NCBI GenBank assembly: GCA_944376335.1
Contig: CALWCH010000006.1
Span: 1 to 64,000, forward strand
Direction: 5' to 3'
Length of the DNA stretch: 64,000 nucleotides
Source of the DNA: an uncultured Clostridia bacterium
GTDB taxonomy: Bacteria; Bacillota; Clostridia; Christensenellales; Borkfalkiaceae
A program made the position numbers and the translations under genes. The notes beneath the pieces are model-generated. The model was not told the origin of the DNA. It saw only the letters and a program-made list of their open reading frames with translations, and searched no databases. Positions 41,513-51,471 of this stretch are shown here, one piece after another (position 1 is the stretch's first letter; the number at the start of each line of letters is the position of its first letter).

Positions 41513-41722
41513 GGGTTCCCCTGCAACGCTCGCCCTTCAGACAGGCGCTTCCAAAATAATTCTGCAAGGAGGGTTGCCCTCCGCAGCAGGACCCAATTTG
41601 CGCGAACCCTCGCGCTTAGTGTCTTTGAGAACATGTCCGTGCGCGGGCGACGGGGCTCGGAGATGCATGCACTCCACCCCTCACGACTTTTTTGCGGTAC
41701 GCAAAAAAGTGTGAACTTTTTT
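41513..41722 (-). repeat. Mosaic repeat, short type
   Basis: GGGTTCCCCTGCAACGC, CAGACAGGCGCTTCC, TTCTGCAAGGAGGG/CCCTCCGCAGCAGG, CCCAATTTG, GCGCGAACCCTCGCGC, TTAGTGTCTTTGAGAAC, GGGCGACGGGGCTCGGAGAT, and the end hairpin ACTTTTTTGCGG/...CAAAAAAGT to GTGTGAAC (41722). No gene seen between 41504 and 41826. Confidence 0.8.
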
Positions 41723-41826
41723 ATTTGCCGCCTGCTGTCGACCAAACTCGACGCGGGCGGCGCTTCTATTTGCCCCATTCCGCTCATATAGTATTGCTGT
41801 AAGATTTCAGGAAGGGGTAAAAAGCC

Positions 41827-42558
41827 ATGAACGATGAACTCAACTACGCCGAACTTTTGGAAATTCCCGTCGAGACCGTCCATATCAACAAGCGCGAAAA
41901 GCGAAAAAAGCAGGAGCCCGACCTCAAGGAACAGCTCATCGAGGACGTCAACGAGCGCGTGAACGCCGCAGAGAGCGACCCGACCTTTGCCGAGAGCACG
42001 CCCATTGCGCGCGCCCCCGAGGAGAGTGTGCGCGAAAAAAGGGAGCGCCGCATTTTGCTCGGGGAATTTATCGCCGCGTGCGCGCTGTGCGCCACCATCT
42101 TCTTTACCAACATCTTTCTCCCCGGGAGCGCCGTCAACACCTTTCTGCGCGGGCTCTTTCAGGGCGAAGAGGCGGAGGCAGCCGATCCGCGCATGTATTC
42201 CGACTTCACCCTCTCCCCGCTCGTCAATGGCACGGTGGGGGCGGACATCGCCGTCTCGAATACGGGCGTCCTCTCCTTCACCGCCGAGGCGAGCATCTAT
42301 CCCCCCGCCGACGGCACCCTTTTGGCCGTCAACGGCGACGCGGAGACGGGCTACACCGTGGAAGTGGGGCATTCCGATAACTTCTCTACCGTGATGAGCG
42401 GGCTTTCGACGGTCTACTTTGCGGCGGGCGACGCGGTCAAGGCGACCATTCCCGTGGGGTATTCCGCGGGCGAGGGCGAAGTGCGCGTGATGTTCTATTC
42501 GGACGGCTCCCTCCTCAACAACTGCACCGTGACCGAGGACGGCCTTGCGTGGAGCTGA
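41827..42558 (+). CDS. SpoIVFA-like membrane protein (degenerate M23-type domain)
   Basis: A 243-residue protein with a charged cytoplasmic N-terminus (about 1-75) and one membrane helix (EFIAACALCATIFFTNIFL). An outer domain follows with M23/LytM-like strands (LSPLVNGTVGADIAVSNTGV, then GYTVEVGHSDNFSTVMSGL). The catalytic His residues of active M23 peptidases are not evident. Position directly before a SpoIVFB-type protease matches spoIVFA, whose product inhibits and stabilises that protease in the forespore envelope. Sequence similarity is weak; context carries the call. Start: ATG behind GGAAGGGGTAAAAAGCC. Confidence 0.75.
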   Translation: MNDELNYAELLEIPVETVHINKREKRKKQEPDLKEQLIEDVNERVNAAESDPTFAESTPIARAPEESVREKRERRILLGEFIAACALCATIFFTNIFLPGSAVNTFLRGLFQGEEAEAADPRMYSDFTLSPLVNGTVGADIAVSNTGVLSFTAEASIYPPADGTLLAVNGDAETGYTVEVGHSDNFSTVMSGLSTVYFAAGDAVKATIPVGYSAGEGEVRVMFYSDGSLLNNCTVTEDGLAWS

Positions 42559-43471
42559 CGGCTCTCCTTGCAAACCCGCCGTAAAGGGGGCGGAGCGGGG
42601 CGGGCTCGGGGCGTTCCGCGTGCGCGTACACCCGCTCTTTCTCCTTGCGGGCGCGCTCTCGGCGTTCACGGGGCAATTATTGCTCTTTGTCTCCGCCGTG
42701 CTGGCGGCGCTCGAACACGAATTTGCCCATGCGATGGCGGCGCGGCGGGAGGGGTTCTGCCTCGATAAAGTCGTGCTCATGCCGTATGGGGCGGTCATCT
42801 CGGGGGAGCTTACGGGCATCCCCCCGCGCGCGGAGGCAAAGGTGCTTGCCGCAGGGCCGCTCGCAAATGCCTTTACTGCCCTCGGCTTTGCGGCGCTTTG
42901 GTGGCTGTTCCCCGAGACGTACCCCTTCACCCAGGCGGCGGCAGAGGTCTCCCTCTCCCTCTTTCTCGTCAATCTGCTCCCCGCCTACCCGTTGGACGGC
43001 GGAAGATTGCTCCTTCTCGCCCTTCGGCCGCTGGGGGAGGGCAAGGCGCGGCGCATCTCCCGCATCGTGTCTCTTCTGACGGCGGGGGCCGTCCTCGCGC
43101 TGTTTATCGTGAGCTGCTTCTCCGTGCCCAACTTTTCGGCGCTGCTCTTTGCCCTGATGCTGGCTTTGGGGAGTTTGGGCGGCGGGAATTATCGGCGCAT
43201 CGCCTTTTCGGAGCGCACCCTCACGCGCGGGGTGGAGGAGCGGCGCATCGTGCTCCCCGCGGAGAGGACGGCGGGCGAATGCGTCAAGTATCTGCGCGAG
43301 GACCGCTATCTCGTCGTCATCGTTCTGGAGCGGGGGGAGTATCTGGGCGAACTCTCGGAGGGGGAACTCTTCCGCCTTTTGGAGGCGGGAGGGTACGGCA
43401 TTTCCCTCAAGGAGGCGGTTTTGCAGCCCCTTTCCGCTCCGAAGGGCGAAAAAATTCTTTCAGGCGCTTGA
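42545..43471 (+). CDS. spoIVFB: SpoIVFB-type M50 intramembrane metalloprotease
   Basis: A 308-residue site-2-protease relative. The family start FRVRVHPLFLLAG is near residue 25. The zinc motif HEFAH is in ALEHEFAHAMAARREG, and the second ligand region NLLPAYPLDGGRLLLL is near 145. In Bacillus SpoIVFB cleaves pro-sigma-K; here the target is inference. The C-terminal domain (RTAGECVKYLREDRYLVVIV, ending LKEAVLQPL) is CBS-like. The start is uncertain: TTG at 42545 overlaps the upstream gene by 14 bases and no better start codon fits. Confidence 0.88.
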   Translation: MRGADGSPCKPAVKGAERGGLGAFRVRVHPLFLLAGALSAFTGQLLLFVSAVLAALEHEFAHAMAARREGFCLDKVVLMPYGAVISGELTGIPPRAEAKVLAAGPLANAFTALGFAALWWLFPETYPFTQAAAEVSLSLFLVNLLPAYPLDGGRLLLLALRPLGEGKARRISRIVSLLTAGAVLALFIVSCFSVPNFSALLFALMLALGSLGGGNYRRIAFSERTLTRGVEERRIVLPAERTAGECVKYLREDRYLVVIVLERGEYLGELSEGELFRLLEAGGYGISLKEAVLQPLSAPKGEKILSGA

Positions 43472-43496
43472 AAAATGGTCAAAACTATGCTAAAAT
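43468..43496 (+). promoter_or_regulatory. Promoter of the rng gene
   Basis: TTGAAA (43468-43473), 17 bases, TGC then TAAAAT (43491-43496). Confidence 0.65.
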
Positions 43497-43546
43497 AGGG
43501 GCAATACACGAATTTTACACTTTCGAGGAAAGCAGAGCGGAAGTAT

Positions 43547-45040
43547 ATGAGGAAGGAATGGTTTTTTGACCGCGTGTGCGGCGAGCAGATCGTCATCTAC
43601 GCGGAGGATGGGAAGATCGTCGAGATCGAGGGCGAGAGCGCCGACAGGGGCGCCGTGCTCGGCAATATCTATAAGGGTAAGGTCGCCAACGTTGTGCCGG
43701 GCATGCAGGCGGCGTTCATCAACTGCGGACTGGAGCGCAACTGCTATCTGCCCCTCGATGAGGGCGCTTCGCGCTTTGCGAGCTACGACGGCTCGGGCAG
43801 CGTCTCCCCGCGCGATCTCAAGGAGGGCGACGAGGTCCTCGTGCAGGTCGTCAAGCCCCCGCGCGGCAGCAAGGGCGCCAAGGTGTCGCTCGATCTTTCC
43901 CTCGTCGGCAAGACGCTCATCTACCTTCCCCGCACCGACTTTTTGGGCATCTCGAGAAAAATAACCGACCCCGATATCCGCACCGCCCTTTTAAAGGAGG
44001 CGGAGCACCACCGCGCCCCGGGCGAGGGGTTCATTTTGCGCACGGCGGCCGCCAATGCGACGCGGCGGCACTTAAAGACGGAGTACGAATACCTTCGCAG
44101 GCTGTACCGTTCCACCATTGAGGCGGCGCAGTCCGCCCCCGTGGGCACCGCCGTCTACCGCGAGGCCGACCTTCCCTTCAAGGTGATGCGCGATAGCCTC
44201 GGCGACGGCGTCACCAAGCTCTATGTCGCCAACGAGGACCTCTACGGGCGCATCTTAACGCTCGCGCGCATGCGCTCCGACCTCGGCGAAAAGCGCGTCG
44301 TCCACTATACGGGGCAGCAGAGCATGTATAAGCACTTCGGGCTCTCCGAGCAGGTCTACGCGCTCGCCCAGCGCATGGTGCGGCTTGCAAACGGCGCGTA
44401 CCTTATCTTCGACAGAACGGAGGCGATGACGGTCATCGACGTCAACACGGGCAAATTCACGGGCGAGAACGATTTGGAGAGTACCGTCTTCGAGACCAAC
44501 CTCTTGGCTGCCCGCGAGATCGCCCGCCAGGTGCGTCTCCGCAACACGGGGGGCATCGTCGCCGTCGACTTCATCGACATGAACGAGGAGGGCCACCGCA
44601 CGGCCGTGACCGAAGAGCTCGAACGGGCGCTCTCTTCCGACCGCTCCAAGTGCCGCGTGCTGCCCATGAACGATCTGTGCGTCACCCTGTTTACGCGCAA
44701 GCGGACGAGCCGCGAAATTGCATCGCTCCTTTTGCAGCCCTGCCGCCGCTGCGACGGGCGGGGGGAGATGCTCTCCGACTTCTATATGGCTCTTCTCATT
44801 CGAAGCGCCCTTTTGGACTGCTTTGCCGAGGGGTACAATGCCGCCATCGTCGAGCTCAACGACGAGCTTTTGAGAAACCTCATCGCGGGGCGGTATTTCC
44901 GCGCCGACGTCAAGGGCATCTGGCAGGAAAAGCGCGTCTATCTCATTCCCAATGGGGCGTTTGCGCAGGAAGATTTTACGGTGCGCGGGGATAATGCGGA
45001 ACCACTCACCCTTCCCGACAGTGCACAGCTGCTCTTTTAA
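43547..45040 (+). CDS. rng: Ribonuclease E/G family endoribonuclease
   Basis: A 497-residue RNase E/G catalytic-core protein for rRNA processing and mRNA decay. The S1 domain is [20 protein letters not shown] (about residue 40-60). RNase-E-type catalytic Asp residues are in [14 protein letters not shown] and IVAVDFIDM (about 305-350). The Zn-link cysteines are in [15 protein letters not shown]. Length fits RNase G (no long C-terminal scaffold). Ribosomal L21/L27 genes usual after it in many Bacillota are not present here. A terminator follows. Confidence 0.93.
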   Translation: MRKEWFFDRVCGEQIVIYAEDGKIVEIEGESADRGAVLGNIYKGKVANVVPGMQAAFINCGLERNCYLPLDEGASRFASYDGSGSVSPRDLKEGDEVLVQVVKPPRGSKGAKVSLDLSLVGKTLIYLPRTDFLGISRKITDPDIRTALLKEAEHHRAPGEGFILRTAAANATRRHLKTEYEYLRRLYRSTIEAAQSAPVGTAVYREADLPFKVMRDSLGDGVTKLYVANEDLYGRILTLARMRSDLGEKRVVHYTGQQSMYKHFGLSEQVYALAQRMVRLANGAYLIFDRTEAMTVIDVNTGKFTGENDLESTVFETNLLAAREIARQVRLRNTGGIVAVDFIDMNEEGHRTAVTEELERALSSDRSKCRVLPMNDLCVTLFTRKRTSREIASLLLQPCRRCDGRGEMLSDFYMALLIRSALLDCFAEGYNAAIVELNDELLRNLIAGRYFRADVKGIWQEKRVYLIPNGAFAQEDFTVRGDNAEPLTLPDSAQLLF

Positions 45041-45057
45041 GGTTTTTTTGCCTCGGT

Positions 45058-45080
45058 GCCGCCGTTTGGCGGCGCTTTTT
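45058..45080 (+). terminator. Intrinsic terminator after rng
   Basis: GCCGCC (45058-45063), GTTT loop, GGCGGC (45068-45073), then GCTTTTT. Confidence 0.8.
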
Positions 45081-45144
45081 GCTGTCTTTTGGGAGATTTC
45101 CCCGCAAAAGTTTTGTGCGAAAGCGGGCGCAAAGCAAAATTTTG

Positions 45145-45173
45145 TTGCTCTTTTTTGGGGAAGGTGCTATAAT
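45145..45173 (+). promoter_or_regulatory. pdxST promoter
   Basis: TTGCTC (45145-45150), 17 bases, TGC then TATAAT (45168-45173). Confidence 0.75.
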
Positions 45174-45239
45174 AACACTCACAAAAGAGCGTGTTTGCGT
45201 TCAAAAACACAAAAATTCCGCTCCCAAGGAGGACAAGAT

Positions 45240-46115
45240 ATGTTAAACGAACGGTTTGAGCTCAACAAGGGGCTCGCGCAGATGCTCAAGGGCGGCGTCA
45301 TCATGGACGTCACCACGCCCGAGCAGGCCAAAATTGCCGAAGAGGCGGGCGCATGCGCCGTCATGGCGCTCGAGCGCATCCCTGCCGATATCCGTGCGGC
45401 GGGCGGCGTCTCAAGAATGTCCGATCCCAAGATGATCAGGGGCATTCAGGAGGCCGTCTCCATTCCCGTCATGGCAAAGTGCCGCATCGGCCACATCGCC
45501 GAGGCGCAGATCTTGGAGGCCATCGAGATCGACTACATCGACGAGAGCGAGGTGCTCTCCCCTGCAGACGACAAGTACCACATCGACAAGACCAAGTTCT
45601 CCGTGCCCTTTGTGTGCGGCGCGAAGGATCTGGGCGAGGCGCTCCGCCGCATTGCAGAGGGTGCGTCCATGATCCGCACCAAGGGCGAGCCCGGCACGGG
45701 CGACGTCGTGCAGGCCGTCCGCCATATGCGCATGATGATGAGTGAGATCAGAAAGGTCGTCTCCATGTCCGAGGACGAGCTCTTTGAAGAGGCCAAGGAG
45801 CTGCGCGTTCCCTATGAACTTGTAAAATATGTGCACGAGAACGGCAAACTTCCCGTCGTCAACTTTGCGGCGGGCGGCGTCGCAACTCCCGCAGATGCGG
45901 CGCTCATGATGCAGCTGGGTGCCGAGGGCGTGTTCGTCGGCAGCGGCATCTTCAAGAGCGGCAACCCTGCAAAGCGTGCGCGCGCCATCGTGCAGGCAGT
46001 CACCAACTACGAGAACCCCAAAATTTTGGCGGAGCTCTCCGAGGACCTCGGCGAGGCGATGGTGGGCATCAACGAACAGGAGATCGCCCTTCTCATGGCA
46101 GAGCGCGGCAAGTAA
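45240..46115 (+). CDS. pdxS: Pyridoxal 5'-phosphate synthase subunit PdxS
   Basis: PdxS makes PLP from ribose 5-phosphate, glyceraldehyde 3-phosphate and ammonia supplied by PdxT. The 291-residue TIM barrel has the signatures [39 protein letters not shown] and [35 protein letters not shown] carries an active-site Lys, followed by [11 protein letters not shown]. Full length. Start: ATG behind AAGGAGGACAAGAT. pdxT starts 1 base after its stop. Confidence 0.97.
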   Translation: MLNERFELNKGLAQMLKGGVIMDVTTPEQAKIAEEAGACAVMALERIPADIRAAGGVSRMSDPKMIRGIQEAVSIPVMAKCRIGHIAEAQILEAIEIDYIDESEVLSPADDKYHIDKTKFSVPFVCGAKDLGEALRRIAEGASMIRTKGEPGTGDVVQAVRHMRMMMSEIRKVVSMSEDELFEEAKELRVPYELVKYVHENGKLPVVNFAAGGVATPADAALMMQLGAEGVFVGSGIFKSGNPAKRARAIVQAVTNYENPKILAELSEDLGEAMVGINEQEIALLMAERGK

Positions 46116-46116
46116 G

Positions 46117-46689
46117 ATGAAGATCGGCGTATTTGCCCTGCAGGGGGCATTTATCGAGCACGAGCACATGCTCTTATCTCTCGGCGCGGAAGTTACGGAA
46201 ATTCGCCGCTTGGAGCATTTCTCGCCCGATTTCGACGGCATTGTGCTTCCCGGCGGAGAGTCCACCGTGCAGGGCAAGCTCCTGCGCGAAGAGGGGCTCA
46301 TGGAGCCCCTCAGAAAGGCCATTGAGGGCGGTATGCCCGTTTTGGCGACCTGCGCGGGGCTCATTCTGCTTGCAAAGCAGATCGAGGGCGGCGAGAAGCC
46401 GCACCTTGCGACGATGAACATTGCGGTGCGCCGCAATGCCTACGGGCGGCAGCTGGGCTCCTTCCACGCCGACGTCAACTTAAAGGGCGTTGGCAAATTC
46501 CCCGCGGTGTTTATCCGCGCGCCCTATGTCTCCCGCGTGGGCGAGGGCGTCGACGTCCTCTGCGAAGAAGCGGGCAAGATCGTCGCCGTCAGGCAAGAAA
46601 AGATGCTTGCGCTCGCCTTCCACCCCGAACTCACGGGGGATGCGCGCGTGCACGAGTACTTTCTCAACATCATCAAGGGCGAGGCATGA
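46117..46689 (+). CDS. pdxT: Pyridoxal 5'-phosphate synthase glutaminase subunit PdxT
   Basis: Glutaminase that delivers ammonia to PdxS. The 190-residue class I amidotransferase has GVFALQGAFIEHEHML at the start and LPGGESTVQGKLL. The nucleophile Cys is in LATCAGLILLA (about residue 82), and the His-Glu pair is in LAFHPELTGDARVHEYFL near the C-terminus. Directly follows pdxS. Its stop overlaps the next gene's ATG (ATGA). Confidence 0.96.
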   Translation: MKIGVFALQGAFIEHEHMLLSLGAEVTEIRRLEHFSPDFDGIVLPGGESTVQGKLLREEGLMEPLRKAIEGGMPVLATCAGLILLAKQIEGGEKPHLATMNIAVRRNAYGRQLGSFHADVNLKGVGKFPAVFIRAPYVSRVGEGVDVLCEEAGKIVAVRQEKMLALAFHPELTGDARVHEYFLNIIKGEA

Positions 46690-48089
46690 AGCAAAATTTC
46701 GACAAACTCATGTTGAACGAATTGGAGGGGGCGCAAGGCAAGCGCCTCCTTTTGCACAGCTGCTGTGCGCCATGCTCTTCGCACTGTTTGAGTGAACTTG
46801 CGGGGAAAATTCAGACGACCGTCTTTTACTATAACCCCAATCTGGACTGCCGCGAAGAGTACGAAAAGCGCAAGAGCGAACAGCAGCGCTTTTTGCGGGA
46901 GACGGGCCTTGCGGGCTTTCTCGACGTCGATTACTGCGCCGAAGAGTACGCGGCGGCGGTCATAGGCCTCGAAAACGAGCGGGAGGGCGGCGCGCGCTGT
47001 GCGGTGTGCTTCCGATTGCGCCTCGAGCGCACGGCGCGGGAAGCCAAGGCGGGCGGGTACGACTATTTTGCAACGACACTCACCGTCTCGCCCTTGAAGA
47101 ATGCGCAGCTCATCAACGAGATCGGCTTTGCCGTTGCCGAAAAAGTGGGCGTGAAGTATTTGCCGAGTGACTTTAAAAAGCGGGGCGGGTATCTGCACTC
47201 CGTGCGGCTTTCCGAAGAGTACGGGCTGTATCGGCAGGACTACTGCGGCTGCGCCTTCTCCAAATTGGCGCGGGAGGGGCAGAAGCTCTCGGCGTTTTGG
47301 GAAAAGCTCGGCCTCTTGCCGTCCGTGAAGACGCGCGCCGAGGAAGTGTGGAAGGGGTGCGGTGCGGAGCTTTCCGCCCTGCCGCTTGAAGCATGGCGAA
47401 ATCTTCCCTATGAAGAGGGCGCTGCCGCCTTAAAGGGGGCGCTCGGGCAAGACGAGGACGGCATGAAACTGTTCGCCGCGCAGAGCCTGCAGGCGCTCGA
47501 AGCAAAGCGCGAGTACGCGGCGCGGGGCATTCCCGAGGACGTGTTTTTTGCGACGATGGCGTTTTTGTCGCGCTTTGCGAACGAGGCCTTCGAACGGAGC
47601 GGCCGTCCCGCGTGGACGTGGGGGTGGTGGTTTCCCCGTCAGCTTGCTTTGAGGGAATTCCGCCTTGGCGCGCTCGAATTTGAGCTTTTGGAGGGCGAAA
47701 ACGGCGAAAAGGGGCGCATTTCCGTGCATATCCCCGCGGGGGCGGACCTTACGGAAGGGGCGGTGGACAGCTCCTTTGCGGCGGCACGGGCCTTTCTTCA
47801 AGCGCACTTTCCCGCATATGAGGGCACCCCGTTCGTGTGTTCCTCGTGGATGCTCTCGCCCGCACTCCAAGAAATCTTGCCCGAGACGAGCCATGTGCGG
47901 CGGTTCGGGGCGCGGTTCGAAGTCGTAAAGTGGGAAGAGGACAGCCCCGCCTTCCGCGATTGGATCTTCCCCGAGGCGAAGGACGCCTCCCAAGAGGACC
48001 TGCCCGAAACGACTTCCCTGCAGAGGGCGGTGAAAAGGTACCTTCTCGCAGGCGGGAAGCTCGGCTGGGCAGAGGGTATTTTGAAATGA
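46686..48089 (+). CDS. QueH (epoxyqueuosine reductase) fused to an acyltransferase-like domain
   Basis: A 467-residue two-part protein. Residues about 1-210 form QueH/DUF208, which reduces epoxyqueuosine to queuosine in tRNA: LLHSCCAPCSSHC at residues 20-32, GARCAVCFRLRLERTA and YRQDYCGCAFS. Those Cys bind an Fe-S cluster and metal. Residues about 230-450 match, by pattern, a clostridial acyltransferase-type domain (TWGWWFPRQLALREFRLGAL, ISVHIPAGADLT, FVCSSWMLSPALQEIL). QueH normally ends near 200-220 residues. I know of no standard such fusion. No frameshift or stop separates the halves. queA and tgt of the same pathway are at 61-64 kb. Confidence 0.85.
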   Translation: MKQNFDKLMLNELEGAQGKRLLLHSCCAPCSSHCLSELAGKIQTTVFYYNPNLDCREEYEKRKSEQQRFLRETGLAGFLDVDYCAEEYAAAVIGLENEREGGARCAVCFRLRLERTAREAKAGGYDYFATTLTVSPLKNAQLINEIGFAVAEKVGVKYLPSDFKKRGGYLHSVRLSEEYGLYRQDYCGCAFSKLAREGQKLSAFWEKLGLLPSVKTRAEEVWKGCGAELSALPLEAWRNLPYEEGAAALKGALGQDEDGMKLFAAQSLQALEAKREYAARGIPEDVFFATMAFLSRFANEAFERSGRPAWTWGWWFPRQLALREFRLGALEFELLEGENGEKGRISVHIPAGADLTEGAVDSSFAAARAFLQAHFPAYEGTPFVCSSWMLSPALQEILPETSHVRRFGARFEVVKWEEDSPAFRDWIFPEAKDASQEDLPETTSLQRAVKRYLLAGGKLGWAEGILK

Positions 48090-48097
48090 GAATGAAA

Positions 48098-48133
48098 GCG
48101 CCGCGGGGCAGCCAAATGGCTGCCCCGCGGCGC
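48098..48133. terminator. Strong hairpin between convergent genes
   Basis: GCGCCGCGGGGCAGCC, AAAT loop, and its complement; TTTT follows on the plus strand. Confidence 0.8.
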
Positions 48134-48145
48134 ATGTTTTAACGA

Positions 48146-49051
48146 TCATTCAACGGGCTTTGCGGTAAGAAAGCTCTTATTAAAGTCCTCATGGGGGAGC
48201 GGCTCGCCCTTCCGCACACATTCCACAAAGAGCAGGGAAAGGCGCACAAATTCGCGCTTTGCGGCGTCGAACAGCTCGTCGGCGCTCTCGCCCTTTCCCT
48301 CGGAGAGCACTGAATAGTCCTTATTTGCAAGGTATTCTTCGTCGGGCTGCTTTCTCGGATACAGGCAGGAGAAAAAGGGTTTTGCACGGAAGAAGTGTTC
48401 CAACTTTTCCCAATGCCGCTGCGAGGAATAGCACTTCCCGTGGAAGAACACGAGATACCGCCAGAAGTTTTTGAGCCCCGCGTTGAACTTTTTGCGCTTG
48501 ACTTCCTCGCGGCCGAGCTCCTCTGCAAGGCAGGCATAGAGGCGGGCGATGGCGCCGTGTTCGGCAACCGCCTTCGTGCGGAAGTTCAAACGGAATTTCT
48601 CCGCCTCACGCCCGCGGAATTTGCGGAGGAAATACACATCCCAATCGTTCTCCATGAGCTGATGATAGCGCTTGGGGCAGTCCTCCTTGTCCATATAGTT
48701 GTAGACGAAGGGGTGGAAGGCCGTGTCCGCCGCATAGTGGGCGATGTAGCCGAGGATATACGCAAACACGCGCGTGCGGTCGCCCTCGTTATAGGCGGGG
48801 AAGCGGGCGTTCTGCTCGCCTGCAAGCACGCGGGCAAAGAGGCGGAAGGTCTCATAGACCTTATTGCGGTGCAAAAATTTGCCTAAGTTATATTCGCTCT
48901 TGTTCCCGATGCGGTAGAAAAAGAACATGTCGGGCCCCTGACAGCCCAGATAAAATTCGTCGGGGGCACGCTTGATGATGTGCTGCAGGCCTTCGGGGAG
49001 AAGCTTCTCCGCTTCCTCCGCAACCAGCTGATGGGTGATGCCGGACGGCAT
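48146..49051 (-). CDS. Zinc-dependent phospholipase C family protein
   Basis: A 301-residue protein with the His/Asp pattern of the Zn-dependent PLC/S1-P1 superfamily: MPSGITHQLVAEE at the start, FYLGCQGPDMFFF, ILGYIAHYAADTAFHPFVY (HxxxDxxxH) and HHQLMENDWDVYF-like RYHQLMENDWDVYF. There is no signal peptide, unlike secreted toxins of this fold. Cytoplasmic members are common in gut Clostridia, with unknown substrate. Last gene of the leuC-to-PLC run. Start: ATG behind AAGGAGGTAACTT. Confidence 0.85.
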   Translation of the reverse strand: MPSGITHQLVAEEAEKLLPEGLQHIIKRAPDEFYLGCQGPDMFFFYRIGNKSEYNLGKFLHRNKVYETFRLFARVLAGEQNARFPAYNEGDRTRVFAYILGYIAHYAADTAFHPFVYNYMDKEDCPKRYHQLMENDWDVYFLRKFRGREAEKFRLNFRTKAVAEHGAIARLYACLAEELGREEVKRKKFNAGLKNFWRYLVFFHGKCYSSQRHWEKLEHFFRAKPFFSCLYPRKQPDEEYLANKDYSVLSEGKGESADELFDAAKREFVRLSLLFVECVRKGEPLPHEDFNKSFLTAKPVE

Positions 49052-49065
49052 AAGTTACCTCCTTT

Positions 49066-49788
49066 TTATGCGTTTTCGGGCGCGCCGTCTGCGGGGGCGG
49101 CGTTTTTTGCGCTCTCGACGGGGGCGGGATAGTGCCGCTCGCCAAAGATGGCGGTGCCGAGGCGCACCATGTTGGAGCCGTGTTTTATACACAGCCGCCA
49201 GTCGCCGCTCATGCCCATGGAAAGATATTCGATGTTGTGATCTTGTGCCTTCGCGCGGTCGTAGAGCTCTCTCATCTTGCCGACGAGGCTGCCGAGGTAT
49301 TGCTCATCGCCCGAAATAGGGAGCATCGCCATAAAGCCCTTTACGCAGAGGCCTTGCATGCCGCGAAGGCGCTCATACGCTTCGTACGCCTCTTCGAGCG
49401 GATAGCCGCTCTTGCTCTCCTCGCAGCCGATGTTGACTTCGATGAGGATGTTGGTGACGATATTCGCCTTTTGGCTTCGCTTTGCAAGCTCTTCGGCGAG
49501 CTCGTCGCGGTCGACGGATTCAATGAGGTCAACTTTCCCGATGAGGTACTTTACTTTGTTGAGCTGCAGATGCCCGATGAAGTGGCGGCGGCCGCCCTTC
49601 ACGTCGTCATATTTCGCGGTAAATTCCTGCACTTTATTCTCGCCGATGTCGGTGATGCCGGCCACGATCGCTTCGTTGATCTCTTCGGGGGTTCTCGTCT
49701 TGGTGGCGGCGACGAGCGTCACCCTTTCATGATATACATTGCCGCCCTCCAGCTCTTTGAGGAGGGCGGTCACGTTCTCGCGTATCAT
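49066..49788 (-). CDS. YggS-family PLP homeostasis protein
   Basis: A 240-residue PLP-binding protein (PLPBP/YggS), thought to buffer PLP and affect amino acid metabolism. The PLP lysine is in [15 protein letters not shown] (about residue 31), with [13 protein letters not shown] and [13 protein letters not shown]. The C-terminal [20 protein letters not shown] binds phosphate. Its ATG overlaps the leuB stop (ATGA), so it is translationally coupled to the leu genes. Overproduced PLP is plausible given IlvE-type demand, but no such gene is nearby. Confidence 0.93.
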   Translation of the reverse strand: MIRENVTALLKELEGGNVYHERVTLVAATKTRTPEEINEAIVAGITDIGENKVQEFTAKYDDVKGGRRHFIGHLQLNKVKYLIGKVDLIESVDRDELAEELAKRSQKANIVTNILIEVNIGCEESKSGYPLEEAYEAYERLRGMQGLCVKGFMAMLPISGDEQYLGSLVGKMRELYDRAKAQDHNIEYLSMGMSGDWRLCIKHGSNMVRLGTAIFGERHYPAPVESAKNAAPADGAPENA

Positions 49789-50873
49789 ATGCGCTCTGCA
49801 ATGAGGCGTGCCATCTCGCGGCAGCCCACTTTCTGCTTGCCCTCTTCCATGATGTCGGGCGTTCTATAGCCCTCGTTGAGGACTTTGAGGACGGCATTTT
49901 CGATCGCCGCACATTCCTCGGTGAGGGAGAAGGAGTCTCTGAGCATCATGGCGGCGGAGAGGATGGTCGCGATGGGGTTGGCGATGTCCTTGCCCGCGAT
50001 GTCGGGCGCGGAGCCGTGGATGGGCTCATAGAGGCCTCTCGTGCCGTCGCCCAAAGAAGAGGATGCGAGCATGCCGATGCTGCCCGTCACCTGCGCGGCT
50101 TCATCGGCCAAAATGTCGCCGAACATGTTGGAAGTGAGCAAAACGTCGAACTGCGCGGGGTTCTTGACGATCTGCATCGCCGCGTTGTCGACGAGCATAT
50201 CCTCGACCTTCACGTCGGGGTAGTACTTCTCGGCAAAGGCGTGCACGGTGCGCCGCCAGAGGCGCGAGCTCTCCAAAACGTTCGCCTTGTCCACGGAAAT
50301 CACATGCTTTTTGCGCTTTCTTGCAAGCTCGCATGCAATGCGGGCGATGCGCTCAATTTCGACGACGGAGTACGTCTCGGTATCCCACGCCGTCGTGCCC
50401 ATTTTTTCGTCCTCGTAAGTGCCTCGCTTGCCGAAGTAGATGCCGCCCGTCAGCTCTCTCACGACGACGATCTCAATGCCGTCCTTCACAAGGTCATGCT
50501 TCAAGGGGGAAGCGTCTGCAAGGGGCGCCCAAAGCCGCGCCGGGCGGATGTTGGAGTAGAGCCCCATCGCCTTGCGGATGCCAAGTAAGCCCGCTTCGGG
50601 GCGCTTGTCGCCGGGGAGATTGTCCCAGCGGGGATCGCCCACCATGCCGCCGACGGCGCCCAAGAGGACGCTGTCGGAAGCTAAACACCGCTCCACCGTG
50701 TAGGCGGGGAGGGGCTCGCCCGTTTTTTCAATGGCGCAGCAGCCCATGAGCAGGGGCTCAAAGGTAAATTCATGGCCGTATTTCTTTCCCACGGCCTGCA
50801 AAACGGCGATGGCGCCGTCCGTGATCTCGGGGCCGATGCCGTCGCCCGCGAGCACCGCAATGTGCTTGTTCAT
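49785..50873 (-). CDS. leuB: 3-isopropylmalate dehydrogenase
   Basis: Oxidatively decarboxylates 3-isopropylmalate to ketoisocaproate precursor with NAD, third enzyme of leucine synthesis. The 362-residue protein has [16 protein letters not shown] at the start, [13 protein letters not shown], the conserved Lys in [14 protein letters not shown], and [21 protein letters not shown]. Full length. Starts 1 base after the stop of the membrane protein that separates it from leuD. Confidence 0.96.
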   Translation of the reverse strand: MNKHIAVLAGDGIGPEITDGAIAVLQAVGKKYGHEFTFEPLLMGCCAIEKTGEPLPAYTVERCLASDSVLLGAVGGMVGDPRWDNLPGDKRPEAGLLGIRKAMGLYSNIRPARLWAPLADASPLKHDLVKDGIEIVVVRELTGGIYFGKRGTYEDEKMGTTAWDTETYSVVEIERIARIACELARKRKKHVISVDKANVLESSRLWRRTVHAFAEKYYPDVKVEDMLVDNAAMQIVKNPAQFDVLLTSNMFGDILADEAAQVTGSIGMLASSSLGDGTRGLYEPIHGSAPDIAGKDIANPIATILSAAMMLRDSFSLTEECAAIENAVLKVLNEGYRTPDIMEEGKQKVGCREMARLIAERI

Positions 50874-50874
50874 G

Positions 50875-51471
50875 TCAGTTGTCTCCGTATAATACGATTT
50901 GATTGCTGCTTAAAAACTCTGCAAAGGCGGGGGCGTCCTTCGCCGCCTCATAAAAACCAGCGGCAAGATACACCGTCTTGCTTTCGATGAGCGCGAGCGC
51001 GGAATAGGCAAATTTCCCCTCGAACCGCTTATAAAGGGCGAGCTTTCGCTCTTCCTGTTCGGGAAGGCCGAACCAGAGGTGCTTCTTCAATGCCTCCCCG
51101 TCCGCCTCCGTCTCGTAGACTTCGACAAGGTATTCCTTCTTGCGTTTAGAGGGCCTCTTTACATGCCCCTCGCCGCCGAAGTAGGCACAATATACGAGGC
51201 ACTCGCCCCCGAGCGCCGCCTTTAAGAGCTCCCGCTTTTGCCGCTCCTTCTTGCTCAGCCCGTCCGAAAGGAGAAAGGTGACGACGAGGAAGACAACGTA
51301 CACCCCGAATACGCCCAGCATGGCGTAGAGGTAGACCATTTCCTCGTAGAGGAACCACAGCGAGAGCAGCGTGATGACGGCTCCCGCGAGCACAAGAAGG
51401 ACGATGACATAGAGCACGCTCTTTGCGTCCATCTTTGCGGGCTGTTTGTCCTGCTCCGTGCGTTTTTTCAT
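50875..51471 (-). CDS. Hypothetical two-helix membrane protein in the leu operon
   Basis: A 198-residue protein. Two membrane helices occupy about residues 18-65 ([20 protein letters not shown] and [20 protein letters not shown]), followed by a cytoplasmic domain ([20 protein letters not shown], ending [20 protein letters not shown]). It starts inside the leuD stop (ATGA) and ends against leuB, so it is made with the leucine enzymes. I do not recognise the family. No transporter or enzyme motif. A regulatory or unrelated inserted gene are both possible. Confidence 0.75.
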   Translation of the reverse strand: MKKRTEQDKQPAKMDAKSVLYVIVLLVLAGAVITLLSLWFLYEEMVYLYAMLGVFGVYVVFLVVTFLLSDGLSKKERQKRELLKAALGGECLVYCAYFGGEGHVKRPSKRKKEYLVEVYETEADGEALKKHLWFGLPEQEERKLALYKRFEGKFAYSALALIESKTVYLAAGFYEAAKDAPAFAEFLSSNQIVLYGDN

